Shown here piece after piece: positions 16,649-23,742 of a DNA stretch of 38,462 bases. The first letter of the stretch is position 1. Every line of letters starts with the position of its first letter. A model generated the notes under the pieces. The model did not search any database. It saw only the letters and a list, made by a program, of their open reading frames with translations, and was not told the origin of the DNA. The position numbers and the translations under genes are program-made. Origin of the DNA: DATILL01 sp035476575 (GTDB lineage Bacteria > Actinomycetota > Actinomycetes > Mycobacteriales > JACQDL01); assembly GCA_035476575.1 (NCBI GenBank), contig DATILL010000031.1, positions 1-38,462 on the forward strand, in the 5' to 3' direction.

Positions 16649-17740
16649 TCAGACCCGGAATATGCCGCTCCCGGCCAAGGCGGCCAGCTCGGCTGTACTG
16701 AAAATCTCCTTGTTCAGCGGCGGCAGCCCGGCGATCCCGGTCAGCGACTGCGTGACGCAGACCACGGAACCGGGGAAGACCGCGATCGCCCGGTAGATAC
16801 GCAGCCCGTTGGTGAGGTTGATCCAGTCGAGCCGCACGGGGATACCACCAACGGCGGGCAGCAGCTTGCACCCGGAGATCGCGCCCGGGATCAGCCGCAG
16901 CGCGCACAGGTCGTCAACCGGCAGCCGGGTCTTGGTGGTGCGCACGTCGACCGCGGCCGAGCCCGCCCGCCCAGCCGAGGAGATGTCGGACTGGACGTGG
17001 TAGCTGAAGGTGTCGTCAGGGTTCTTGAGAACCCGCAGGCCCTGCACGTTGGGCAGCACGCTGGTGATGGGCAGGCTACCCAGCGCGGGCAGCTTCGGCA
17101 GCGCCGGCAGGACAGGCCCACCGCCCACGACCGGCAGCTTCGGCAGCGCCGGCAGGACAGACCCACCGCCGAGGACCGGCAGCTTCGGCAGCACAGACCC
17201 ACCGCCCACGACCGGCAGCTTCGGCAGCGGGAGCTGCGGCAGCTCCGGGATGCCGGGCAGGTCGGCCACGCCGGGAAGCTTGGGCAGCACGGACAAGCCG
17301 GGCACGCCGTAGCCGCTCGGCAGCGACCCGAGCAGGGCGGTGAGCATCCTCTGGGCCAGCTCGAACTGGGTACCGGAGGTCACCGGCACGGGCAGGTCCG
17401 ACAGGCTCGGCAGGGCGGGTGCGCCGATGCTGGGCACGCCGAGGTTCGGCAGCGCACCGAGGGGTAGCGCCGGAACCCCGCCGAGTGGCAGCGTGGGGAG
17501 CACCTGGGTCAGCGGCTGGCCGACGCTGTTCAGGTCCGGCCCATTCAGCGCCGAGGCGGTCGCGGTGCCCAGGCCGACCACGCTCAACGCGATCGCGGAG
17601 GCGACACCCGCGCGTACCGTGCGGTGCCGGCGCCGGGCCCGGTGCGCCGTGCTCAGCATCTCCTGGCGGGTGAGCTCCGTTGGCTCGGCTGATTCGAGCA
17701 TCTGCTTGAACAGTCCCTTCACATGATCGTTGGTGTTCAC
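16649..17740 (-). CDS. Membrane-anchored Pro/Leu repeat protein coupled to SigE-type sigma factor
   Basis: A 363-residue protein with a short cytoplasmic N-terminus (NTNDHVKGLFKQMLES, then RRRHR), one membrane helix at about 42-63, and an outside part. That part begins with a Pro/Leu/Gly-rich region of repeats such as LPKLPVVGGGSVLP and ends in a folded domain (RVLKNPDDTFSYHVQSDISS ... TRLPVDDLCALRLIPG) with two or more cysteines. The GTG overlaps the sigma factor stop as GTGA, so the two are translated together. Position and topology suggest an anti-sigma or accessory sensor, but I see no zinc-binding anti-sigma (HxxxCxxC) motif, so this is inference. The start at 17740 was chosen by that overlap; the upstream open frame only shadows the sigma gene. 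Confidence 0.8.
   Translation of the reverse strand: MNTNDHVKGLFKQMLESAEPTELTRQEMLSTAHRARRRHRTVRAGVASAIALSVVGLGTATASALNGPDLNSVGQPLTQVLPTLPLGGVPALPLGALPNLGVPSIGAPALPSLSDLPVPVTSGTQFELAQRMLTALLGSLPSGYGVPGLSVLPKLPGVADLPGIPELPQLPLPKLPVVGGGSVLPKLPVLGGGSVLPALPKLPVVGGGPVLPALPKLPALGSLPITSVLPNVQGLRVLKNPDDTFSYHVQSDISSAGRAGSAAVDVRTTKTRLPVDDLCALRLIPGAISGCKLLPAVGGIPVRLDWINLTNGLRIYRAIAVFPGSVVCVTQSLTGIAGLPPLNKEIFSTAELAALAGSGIFRV
17088..17230. repeat. In-frame 45/45/36-bp tandem repeat in the sigma partner gene
   Basis: Units at 17088-17132, 17133-17177 and 17178-17213, plus a partial unit to 17230, each begin GGCAGCTTCGGCAG on the + strand. They encode 15-, 15- and 12-residue LPKLPV-GGG repeats. All units are multiples of three, so copy number can change without breaking the frame. 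Confidence 0.8.
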
Positions 17741-18255
17741 GCTGTTTTCACCGCATCCCGGTAGTTGCTCGGATCTCTCTCCAGCAGCGCCCGCAAGGTC
17801 TGCAGCCCCCTCGCTGTCTGGCTCTTGATGTTCCCGACTGAGCACTCGAGCAGCTCCGCGGTCTCCTCGATCGAGAGGTCTTCCCAGTACCGCAGCACCA
17901 GGGCGGCGCGCTGCCGGGGCGGCACCTCGGCGAGCACCCGCCAGAGCACCATCCGCTCCTCGGGGGCGTCCGCCGCGGGACCCGGGGCATCCGGCAGCTC
18001 GTCTGTGGTGCTCTCCCGTCGCCACCAGCCACGCCGCTTCTCGTCGATGAACGAACGGACCAGCACCCTGCGCAGGTACTGGTCCAGCACGTCACGACGG
18101 GCCACCCTCGGCCACGCCAGGTAGAGCTTGGTGAAGGCGATCTGGACTAAGTCTTCGGCAAGATGCCAGTCTCCGCAGAGCAGGTAGGCGGTCGCCCGCA
18201 TCCCACCCATCTTTGACTCGAAGTAGTCGCCGAACTCCGCGTCCGGACCACGCAT
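17737..18255 (-). CDS. SigE-family ECF RNA polymerase sigma factor
   Basis: A 172-residue sigma-70 factor with only regions 2 and 4. Region 2 (MRATAYLLCGDWHLAEDLVQIAFTK, then LYLAWPRV) opens DNA at the -10; region 4 (PPRQRAALVLRYWEDLSIEE and ECSVGNIKSQTARGL) recognises the -35. The pattern fits the actinobacterial SigE-family ECFs. It directs RNA polymerase to a small set of promoters; the signal is unknown. The ATG at 18255 has a GAGGGGAGCGGCGAGG purine tract upstream. Its stop overlaps the start of the membrane-anchored partner, the usual place for an ECF regulator. A nested palindrome lies about 50-75 bp upstream. Confidence 0.93.
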   Translation of the reverse strand: MRGPDAEFGDYFESKMGGMRATAYLLCGDWHLAEDLVQIAFTKLYLAWPRVARRDVLDQYLRRVLVRSFIDEKRRGWWRRESTTDELPDAPGPAADAPEERMVLWRVLAEVPPRQRAALVLRYWEDLSIEETAELLECSVGNIKSQTARGLQTLRALLERDPSNYRDAVKTA

Positions 18256-18306
18256 CCTCGCCGCTCCCCTCGATCCAGCGAGGCCGGATGCGAGTAGTCG
18301 CGTAGC

Positions 18307-18329
18307 GGTGCCTGAGGTCAGGAGGCACC
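18307..18329. promoter_or_regulatory. Nested palindrome upstream of the sigma factor gene
   Basis: GGTGCCT (18307-18313) pairs with AGGCACC (18323-18329), and inside it CCTGAGGTCAGG is itself a perfect inverted repeat. It lies 52-74 bp before the sigma factor ATG, in the region expected for its promoter, and could be an operator or a leader hairpin. Confidence 0.45.
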
Positions 18330-18382
18330 GCGTGTCAGTCAGTTAACGACGCCGGGGTCGGTTGGCATCGCGGGTTAGACAC

Positions 18383-18406
18383 GCAATCGCGGCCGCCGCG
18401 GGTTGC
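18383..18406. terminator. Bulged hairpin downstream of the 18499-18951 gene
   Basis: GCAA-CGCGG pairs with CCGCG-TTGC around a 3-nt loop, with small bulges. It lies about 92 bp past the stop of the minus-strand gene. A weak terminator candidate. Confidence 0.3.
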
Positions 18407-18498
18407 ATGACCTGACCGACAGGGTGCCGCTGGGCCCGAAGTACATCCGTTCGGGTGATTTTGGGTCGGCGGGCGTATCGTCCCGCGACAAGGAGCGC

Positions 18499-18951
18499 TC
18501 AGCCGGACGGCAGCAGGGCGGCCAGCCGCTCGCACTCCTCGTCCAGCGCGAGGGCGTGCTGGCGGGGCAGCTCCGCCTCGGTGTCGCGGCCGGTCGCGCC
18601 GAGCCGCTGGGCCAGCCGCTGGTACGCCGGGACCACCCACCGGATCCAGCCCAGCGTGGCCCGCACCGCCTCCACGGTGACCCAGACCTGGCCGGTGGAG
18701 CCGGCGGACAGCCCGCCGATGCCACCGTCCGGACCGCACAGCGCCGCCCTGGCCAGCTCGCCGTGCTCAGCGTCCGCGCGCAGCCCCGCACGGTCGACGC
18801 CGTAGTACCCCAGCAGCTCCTCGGTGGTGTGGAACTGCGAGAACAGGTAGATCTCGGGGAACCGCGCCACGTCGAGCAGCACGTAGCCCGGGTACTGCTC
18901 AGCGCCGGCGTCGGCATCGCCGTACTGACCGCCGTCGTACAGCATCGCCAC
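18499..18951 (-). CDS. Hypothetical actinobacterial protein
   Basis: I do not recognise this family. About 150 residues, acidic, with no signal peptide or membrane helix; the middle (YPGYVLLDVARFPEIYLFSQF, then TTEELLGYYGVDRAGL) looks like a compact alpha/beta domain. The C-terminal part (VTVEAVRATLGWIRWVVPAYQRLAQRLG and ALDEECERLAALLP) is helical. Codon usage is normal for the neighbourhood, which argues for a real gene. A GGGAGG site 5 nt before the GTG at 18951 supports that start; an open-frame GTG at 19003-19005 would add 18 arginine-rich residues and has no such site. It is flanked by the sigma factor promoter region and the TAP-like hydrolase. Confidence 0.7.
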   Translation of the reverse strand: MAMLYDGGQYGDADAGAEQYPGYVLLDVARFPEIYLFSQFHTTEELLGYYGVDRAGLRADAEHGELARAALCGPDGGIGGLSAGSTGQVWVTVEAVRATLGWIRWVVPAYQRLAQRLGATGRDTEAELPRQHALALDEECERLAALLPSG

Positions 18952-19071
18952 ACCGTCCTCCCGGCCCGCACGCAGGCTCTCACGCTCTCGCGAGTGTCCG
19001 GTCACCGGTCATGTCCGGTGACCGTCCGGCGGGACGGCCCCCGGGGCGAGGCTTGCTGCCCGAAGGAGCAG

Positions 19072-20634
19072 CTAGCGTGGGCAGACGTCCGACGGCGGCG
19101 GCACGGTGCCCGCGATGAGGTAGGCGTTGACCGCGTTGGTCACGCACGGTGTCTTCGGGTACGCCGTATGCCCGTTGCCCTCCCAGGTCAGCAGCACTGC
19201 GTGGCCGAGCGCCCGGGTGAGGCGCTGGGCCGAGGCGTACGGCGTGGCCGGGTCGTGCCGGGTGCCGACCACCAGGATGGCCGGGGCGGACGGGGCACGT
19301 ACCGTCGGCAGTGGCTCCCGGGGCGCCTTCCAGAGCTGGCAGGTGATCAGGCCGACCGCGAGCGGTGGCCCGAACAGCGGGTACTTCGCTCGCCAGGCGG
19401 TGATCGTCGCCTTGATCGTCGCGTCGGTCAGCCGCTTGGCGGAGTCTGCGCAGTTAATCGTGACGTTGGCGTCCAGGATGTTGCTGAACTTGCCGTCGGC
19501 GCTGCGCTGGTTGTACTCGTCGTCGAGCGCGAGCACTCCGGCGGCGTTGCCGCGGTCGGCGTCGGCCAGCGCGGTGGTCAGCTTCGGCCAGTCGTCCTTG
19601 TCGTAGAGCGCGGCGACCGCGGCCAGCAGCACGTTGCCGGCGGTGGCCTTGCGGGACTCGCCGGCCTGGGCGCTCGCGATGGGAGCGGTCCGCGCCTTGG
19701 CCAGCAGCCGGGTGAGGAAGCCGCGCGGGTCCGCCCCGAGCGGGCAGGCGGCGCCCTTGCCGGCGCAGTCCTTCGCGAACTCGGCGAAGGCGTCCTCGAA
19801 GCCACGAGCCTGGGCTTCGGCGTTGCCCCGCTCGTCGGCGGTGGGGTCCACCGCGCCGTCCAGGACGAAGGAGCGGATCCGGTTCGGGTAGAGGGTGGCG
19901 TAGACCGAGCCGATCAGGGTGCCGTAGGAGTAGCCGAGGTAGGACAGCTTGGCGTCGCCGAGAGCCTGCCGGAGCAGGTCCAGGTCACGGGCGGTCGCCG
20001 TGGTGTTGAACCGGGCCAGCCCGGCGCCGTACCTGGCGTAGCAGCCGTCCGCGACCCGTTGCGCCAGCGCCTTCTGGGCGGCGTACGCGGCGTCGTCGCG
20101 GGCGTCCGGGTCGGCGGCCGTCGACTCGTCCTTCAACGCGCCGCTGATGCAGGTGACCGGCTCGGACAGGCCGACCCCGCGCGGGTCGAAGCCGACCAGG
20201 TCGAAGCGCCGCAGCACCGCCTCGGGGAGCTGCAGCGCGAGCCCGATGGCGGCCTCCACCCCGGAGCCGCCGGGACCGCCCGGGTTGATCACCAGCGAGC
20301 CGATTCGGTCCCGCTGCCCGGCCAGCCTGGCCCGGATCACGAACATCGACAGGGTGCCGGCGGCGGGCTTGGCGTGATCCTTCGGCACCGGCATGGTGCC
20401 GCAGTCGAAGGTGAGGTCGCGGCCGCCACCGGGCTGGTCCTGGATCATCGGCACGATCTGCTTGGTGCAGTCACGGAAGCCGATCTTGGGTGCGGTGCCG
20501 GCCGCGCCGGGGGACGGGGTCGTGCCGCCGCCTGCCGTGCTGCCCTGGCCGGCCGTCCCATAGGTGCAGCCAGACAGCAGGACCACGGCGAGCGCGGCCG
20601 CCAGCCTCCGTCCACGTGCCGGGCCCCGGGTCAC
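19072..20634 (-). CDS. Secreted lipoprotein alpha/beta-hydrolase, tripeptidyl aminopeptidase-like (TAP)
   Basis: A 520-residue exported hydrolase. The N-terminus is a lipoprotein signal: TRGPARGRR, a hydrophobic core, and the lipobox LSGC with C23. A Gly/Thr/Ser-rich linker follows. The catalytic nucleophile is S236 in GYSYG, with the oxyanion part NPGGPGGSG; VGTRHDPATPY and GNGHTAYP supply the acid and histidine, the latter in the TAP-like C-terminal domain. The family trims short peptides from the N-terminus of proteins outside the cell. The GTG at 20634 overlaps the ligase stop as GTGA, so it is translationally coupled to the ligase gene, and a start at 20691 is unlikely. Coupling of a secreted peptidase to a DNA ligase is probably positional. 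Confidence 0.9.
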   Translation of the reverse strand: MTRGPARGRRLAAALAVVLLSGCTYGTAGQGSTAGGGTTPSPGAAGTAPKIGFRDCTKQIVPMIQDQPGGGRDLTFDCGTMPVPKDHAKPAAGTLSMFVIRARLAGQRDRIGSLVINPGGPGGSGVEAAIGLALQLPEAVLRRFDLVGFDPRGVGLSEPVTCISGALKDESTAADPDARDDAAYAAQKALAQRVADGCYARYGAGLARFNTTATARDLDLLRQALGDAKLSYLGYSYGTLIGSVYATLYPNRIRSFVLDGAVDPTADERGNAEAQARGFEDAFAEFAKDCAGKGAACPLGADPRGFLTRLLAKARTAPIASAQAGESRKATAGNVLLAAVAALYDKDDWPKLTTALADADRGNAAGVLALDDEYNQRSADGKFSNILDANVTINCADSAKRLTDATIKATITAWRAKYPLFGPPLAVGLITCQLWKAPREPLPTVRAPSAPAILVVGTRHDPATPYASAQRLTRALGHAVLLTWEGNGHTAYPKTPCVTNAVNAYLIAGTVPPPSDVCPR

Positions 20635-21740
20635 CGCAGCACCTCGGCGAGGTCGTAGCGTACTGGCTCCTCGAGCTGTGCGTAGGTGCACGACCGGGGC
20701 TCGCGGTCCGGCCGCCAGCGAGCGAACCGCGCGGTATGCCGGAACCGCCGACCCTCCATGTGGTCGTAGCGCACCTCAACCACCCGGGTCGGGCACAACG
20801 GCTCCCAGGACAGGTCCTTGCCAGCGTTCCAGCGACTCTGCGCGCCCGGCATCCGCTCCGGCTCGCCGCCCCCCCGCTCGGTCGACGCCCAGCCTGCCCA
20901 CGGGTGCCCCTCCATCGCGCCCTCCCGCAACGGCGCCAGCTCCACCACCAGGTCGGCCCGCCGGGCCACGGTGAACGACGCGGCCACGCCGACATGCTGC
21001 AGGTCGCCGGCATCGTCGTACAGACCGAGCAGCAGCGAGCCGAGCAGCGGCGCCTCCGGCGTGCTGGTCTTGTGCCAGCGGAAGCCGGCCAGCACGCAGT
21101 CCGCCGTCCGCTCGTGCTTGACCTTGAGCATCAGCCGCTGGTCCGGCCGGTACGGCAGGTCCGCCGCCTTGGCGACCACGCCGTCCAGCCCGGCACCCTC
21201 GAAGGTGTGGAACCAGCGCTCGGCGACCCGCGGGTCGCTGGTGACGGCGGTCAGGTGGACCGGCGGGCCGGCCCCGGCCAGGGCGCGTTCCAGCAGCTCC
21301 CGGCGGTGCGCGAACGGTACGTCGAACAGCCCGTCGTCACCCAGCGCGAGGGCGTCGAAGGCGACGAACGACGCGGGCGTCTGCTCGGCCAGCAGGTTGA
21401 TCCGGGAGGCAGCCGGGTGGATCCGCGACAGCAGCGCGTCGAAGTCCAGCCGGCCGTCGCGGGCGATCACGATCTCGCCGTCGAGCACGCAGCGGCTCGG
21501 GAGCTGTGCTCGGACGGCGGCGACCACCTCGGGGAAGTACCGGGTCAGCGGGCGCTCGTTCCGGCTGCCCAGCTCGACCTCGTCGCCGTCCCGGAAGACA
21601 ATGCAGCGGAAGCCGTCCCACTTCGGCTCGTAGTAGTACGGGGGGCCGTCGTGGTGCCCCGCGACCGTGGGCAGGCTCCGCACCGACTTGGCGAGCATCG
21701 GTGCGACGGGGGGCAGCATGGGCAGGTCCACGAGCACCAT
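20631..21740 (-). CDS. ligC: ATP-dependent DNA ligase, LigC type
   Basis: A 369-residue two-domain ATP-dependent ligase. The adenylated lysine is K40 in EPKWDGFR (motif I); motif Ia-like SRNERPLTRYFPE, motif III VLDGEIVI, IIIa FVAFDAL, motif IV LDGVVAK and motif V LMLKVKHE all follow in order. The C-terminal half is the OB-fold domain. There are no polymerase or nuclease domains, so it is LigC-like rather than LigD. In mycobacteria LigC acts with Prim-PolC in excision repair; the polymerase at 15467-16489 would be the natural partner here. The ATG is 4 bp after the reductase stop, and the TGA overlaps the TAP-hydrolase start. I use the symbol for the type; orthology was not tested. Confidence 0.9.
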   Translation of the reverse strand: MVLVDLPMLPPVAPMLAKSVRSLPTVAGHHDGPPYYYEPKWDGFRCIVFRDGDEVELGSRNERPLTRYFPEVVAAVRAQLPSRCVLDGEIVIARDGRLDFDALLSRIHPAASRINLLAEQTPASFVAFDALALGDDGLFDVPFAHRRELLERALAGAGPPVHLTAVTSDPRVAERWFHTFEGAGLDGVVAKAADLPYRPDQRLMLKVKHERTADCVLAGFRWHKTSTPEAPLLGSLLLGLYDDAGDLQHVGVAASFTVARRADLVVELAPLREGAMEGHPWAGWASTERGGGEPERMPGAQSRWNAGKDLSWEPLCPTRVVEVRYDHMEGRRFRHTARFARWRPDREPRSCTYAQLEEPVRYDLAEVLR

Positions 21741-21744
21741 CCTG

Positions 21745-22548
21745 TCACCGGTCGGTCATTCGGGTCATGACGTAGCGGCAGAACAGCGCGCCGTCCTCCT
21801 CCAGCAGGTGGGCCAGCCGCATCCCTGCCGGTTCGGGCAGCGCCGGCCCGGCGACGATCCGGCTGGCGCCCGGCCCGGCCAGCAGCGGCGAGACGGTCAG
21901 GCACAGCTCGTCCACGCAGCCGGCCGCCAGCAGGCTGCCGAACAGGTGCGGCCCGCCCTCGCACAGGATCCGGCCCAGGCCGCGCCGGGCCAGCTCGGCC
22001 AGCGCGACCGGCAGGTCGACGGCGGTGTCGCCGGCCACGATCACGTCGGCGACCTCGGCCAGTGCCGCCCGCCGGTCCGGCGGCGAACCGGCATGCGTGA
22101 CCAGCACGGTGCGCGGGCCCGGCCGGGCGAACAGGTCGGCGGCCGGGTCGAGGTCCAACGCCGCGCTGACCACCGCGGTCACCGGCGTCGGGAGCCGGCC
22201 GAGCGTGCGGCGCCTGGCCTGCCGCCGCGGACCGGGCCGGATCGGGCCGTAGCCTTCGGCCCGGACCGTGCCGGCGCCGACCAGGACGACGTCGGCGAGA
22301 TCCCGCAGCAACCCGAACACCCGGTTGTCGCCCGGCGTCTGCAGGCCCTTGGACACGCCGCCGACGGTCACCGCGCCGTCCGCGCTGGCGACGAAGTTCA
22401 GCCGTAGCCAGGCCGTGCCCGCCGGCGCGGGCGGGCCGCCGGGCTGATCGTCTGGCCGTTCGTGGTCCGGCCGGTTGTAGAGGGCGGTCAGGGCGTTGTC
22501 GTCGAGCTCGTCGACCGGGCTGGGCAGCAGGCTGCGCATGACGGTCAT
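21745..22548 (-). CDS. RibD C-terminal domain pyrimidine reductase-like protein
   Basis: About 267 residues of the dihydrofolate-reductase-like RibD_C fold. The N-terminal LRLNFVASADGAVTVGG (substrate and NADPH cleft), the central VLVGAGTVRAEGYGP and the late GRILCEGGPHLFGSLLAAGCVDELCLTVSPLLAG are the family signatures. The deaminase half of RibD is absent. It probably reduces a pyrimidine-like substrate with NADPH in the cytosol; whether it acts in riboflavin synthesis is uncertain because no other rib gene is near. Start: ATG 22548 (MTVMRSLLPSP) is chosen as closest to the family N-terminus; ATG 22578 and ATG 22539 are in frame too, and none has a strong ribosome binding site. First gene of the coupled reductase-ligase-hydrolase set. 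Confidence 0.85.
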   Translation of the reverse strand: MTVMRSLLPSPVDELDDNALTALYNRPDHERPDDQPGGPPAPAGTAWLRLNFVASADGAVTVGGVSKGLQTPGDNRVFGLLRDLADVVLVGAGTVRAEGYGPIRPGPRRQARRRTLGRLPTPVTAVVSAALDLDPAADLFARPGPRTVLVTHAGSPPDRRAALAEVADVIVAGDTAVDLPVALAELARRGLGRILCEGGPHLFGSLLAAGCVDELCLTVSPLLAGPGASRIVAGPALPEPAGMRLAHLLEEDGALFCRYVMTRMTDR

Positions 22549-22594
22549 CCCAGCAGATCCACGGCGTGGCGGATCCATGGCCCAGCCCAGCCGC

Positions 22595-22639
22595 GTCTAG
22601 CACAGCAACGTCTAGCACAGCAACATCCAGCACAGCAAC
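22595..22639. repeat. Three tandem 15-bp repeats upstream of the reductase-ligase operon
   Basis: Units GTCTAGCACAGCAAC at 22595-22609 and 22610-22624 are identical; the third at 22625-22639 differs at two positions (ATCCAGCACAGCAAC), and a fourth begins GTCCAG. The array lies 17-61 bp before ATG 22578, where a promoter or leader would be. Confidence 0.85.
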
Positions 22640-22875
22640 GTCCAGGGAGCTCCGAACGGACGGCCGGCGTACGCCAGTCGGCCGAGAGGCTTCGTGGTCA
22701 CATCGAGTCATTTCGGAGTATTGCTGTTCCGTGTCATCCCGATGTACGGCACCGTTACCCATCGCGAGCACATGCCGTTAAGGGGGGTCAGCCGGGTCGG
22801 TTCGGCACGGTGTGGGCTATGCGGAGCCGGTCGCGGTTTCGAGGGGAGACTGCTTTCGGTGGCACGGGGGGGCGA
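22640..22875. other. AT-richer noncoding stretch
   Basis: Between the 15-bp repeats and the terminator hairpin I find no gene. The part at about 22690-22790 is clearly richer in A and T than its surroundings and probably holds the promoter of the minus-strand reductase-ligase operon. The short open frames here have no ribosome binding site and no family-like sequence. Confidence 0.5.
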
Positions 22876-22915
22876 GGTCGGGAGCCTGACGGTGGGGTTT
22901 GTCAGGCTCCCGACC
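22876..22915 (-). terminator. Perfect 15-bp terminator hairpin
   Basis: GGTCGGGAGCCTGAC (22876-22890) and its exact complement (22901-22915) enclose a 10-nt loop. It stands 22 bp past the stop of the MgtE_N-like gene on the minus strand and most likely ends the esterase-treZ transcript. Confidence 0.8.
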
Positions 22916-22937
22916 AGCTCGTCTGCTGTCGGGCCGG

Positions 22938-23735
22938 CTAGCTGGCGGAGCGGGCGGCGAACGCGAGCAGCCGCCGGACTCCCGCGAGCGGCATGGCCGG
23001 GGCAAGGGTGAGCAGGCTGCGCCACTGCCGGTGCCGGCGGGCCGCTGTGATCACCGCCCGTAGCGTCTGGTCGTCCATGGCCGTCACCAGCGCGGCCACG
23101 GCGGCCCGGTTGGTGTCCGGCAGCAGCGGGAGCAGCGGCAGCAGGTCGCCCCACCGGCCGCATTCCGTCGTACCGGCCACGACGGCGCTGAGCACGGCCG
23201 GGTCGGCGAGCTCGGGCAAGCTGGCGATCCGGCCGCGCTCGGCCTGGCCGAGGTGCCGGACCAAGCTGAGCAGGTCAGGCAGCGCCGTGCCCGCGATCGC
23301 ACCCCGGATCAGGTCGCCCAGCGCCGCGTCGGAGAGCCCCATCGCACCGGCGAGCAGCCGCGTCAGGGTGCCGGCGCGGACCCGGCTGAGCAGGCCCAGG
23401 CCAGCGGCCACGACGTCCGGCGACCCGGCGGCCACGGCCGCGACCAGCCCCGCCCACCGATCCTCCGGCAGGGTGTCGAGCACCGTCTCCAGCCGCCGCA
23501 CCGACCCGAGGTCCGCCTCGCCGAGCAGCAGCACGATGGACTCGTCCGGCAGGTGCTGGACCAGGCTGGCCAGATGCGCCGGGGGCAGCAGGTCGACCAG
23601 CTCGGCCGCCCGCCCGGCCGGCTCGGCCGCGAGCAGCCGGGCCGCGTCCCGCGCTGGGAGCCTGGCCAACGCCGCCGCCCTCTCGCGGGAGTCCGCGGGC
23701 GGGCCGCGTGGAGGGTCGCCAGCCGGTCCGGTCAT
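22938..23735 (-). CDS. MgtE_N-like helical repeat protein
   Basis: A 265-residue all-helical protein without signal or membrane segments. The segment ARLPARDAARLLAAEPAGRA, then ELVDLLPPAHLASLVQHLPDE, repeats in looser form through the protein (VLDTLPEDRWAGLVAAV, LASLPELADPAVLSAVV), the pattern of the superhelical MgtE intracellular N domain. It lacks the CBS and transport domains of MgtE, so it is not a magnesium channel; a scaffold or sensor role is possible but only a guess. The ATG is 7 bp downstream of the treZ stop, so it is probably translated from the same message. A strong hairpin follows. Confidence 0.72.
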   Translation of the reverse strand: MTGPAGDPPRGPPADSRERAAALARLPARDAARLLAAEPAGRAAELVDLLPPAHLASLVQHLPDESIVLLLGEADLGSVRRLETVLDTLPEDRWAGLVAAVAAGSPDVVAAGLGLLSRVRAGTLTRLLAGAMGLSDAALGDLIRGAIAGTALPDLLSLVRHLGQAERGRIASLPELADPAVLSAVVAGTTECGRWGDLLPLLPLLPDTNRAAVAALVTAMDDQTLRAVITAARRHRQWRSLLTLAPAMPLAGVRRLLAFAARSAS

Positions 23736-23742
23736 CGCCGCC

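Noticed and set aside
22540..22771. Minus-strand peptide with LDVAV repeats ahead of the reductase
   Set aside because: The repeated peptide is only the translation of the 15-bp DNA repeats; the frame does not join the reductase and has no good start signal.
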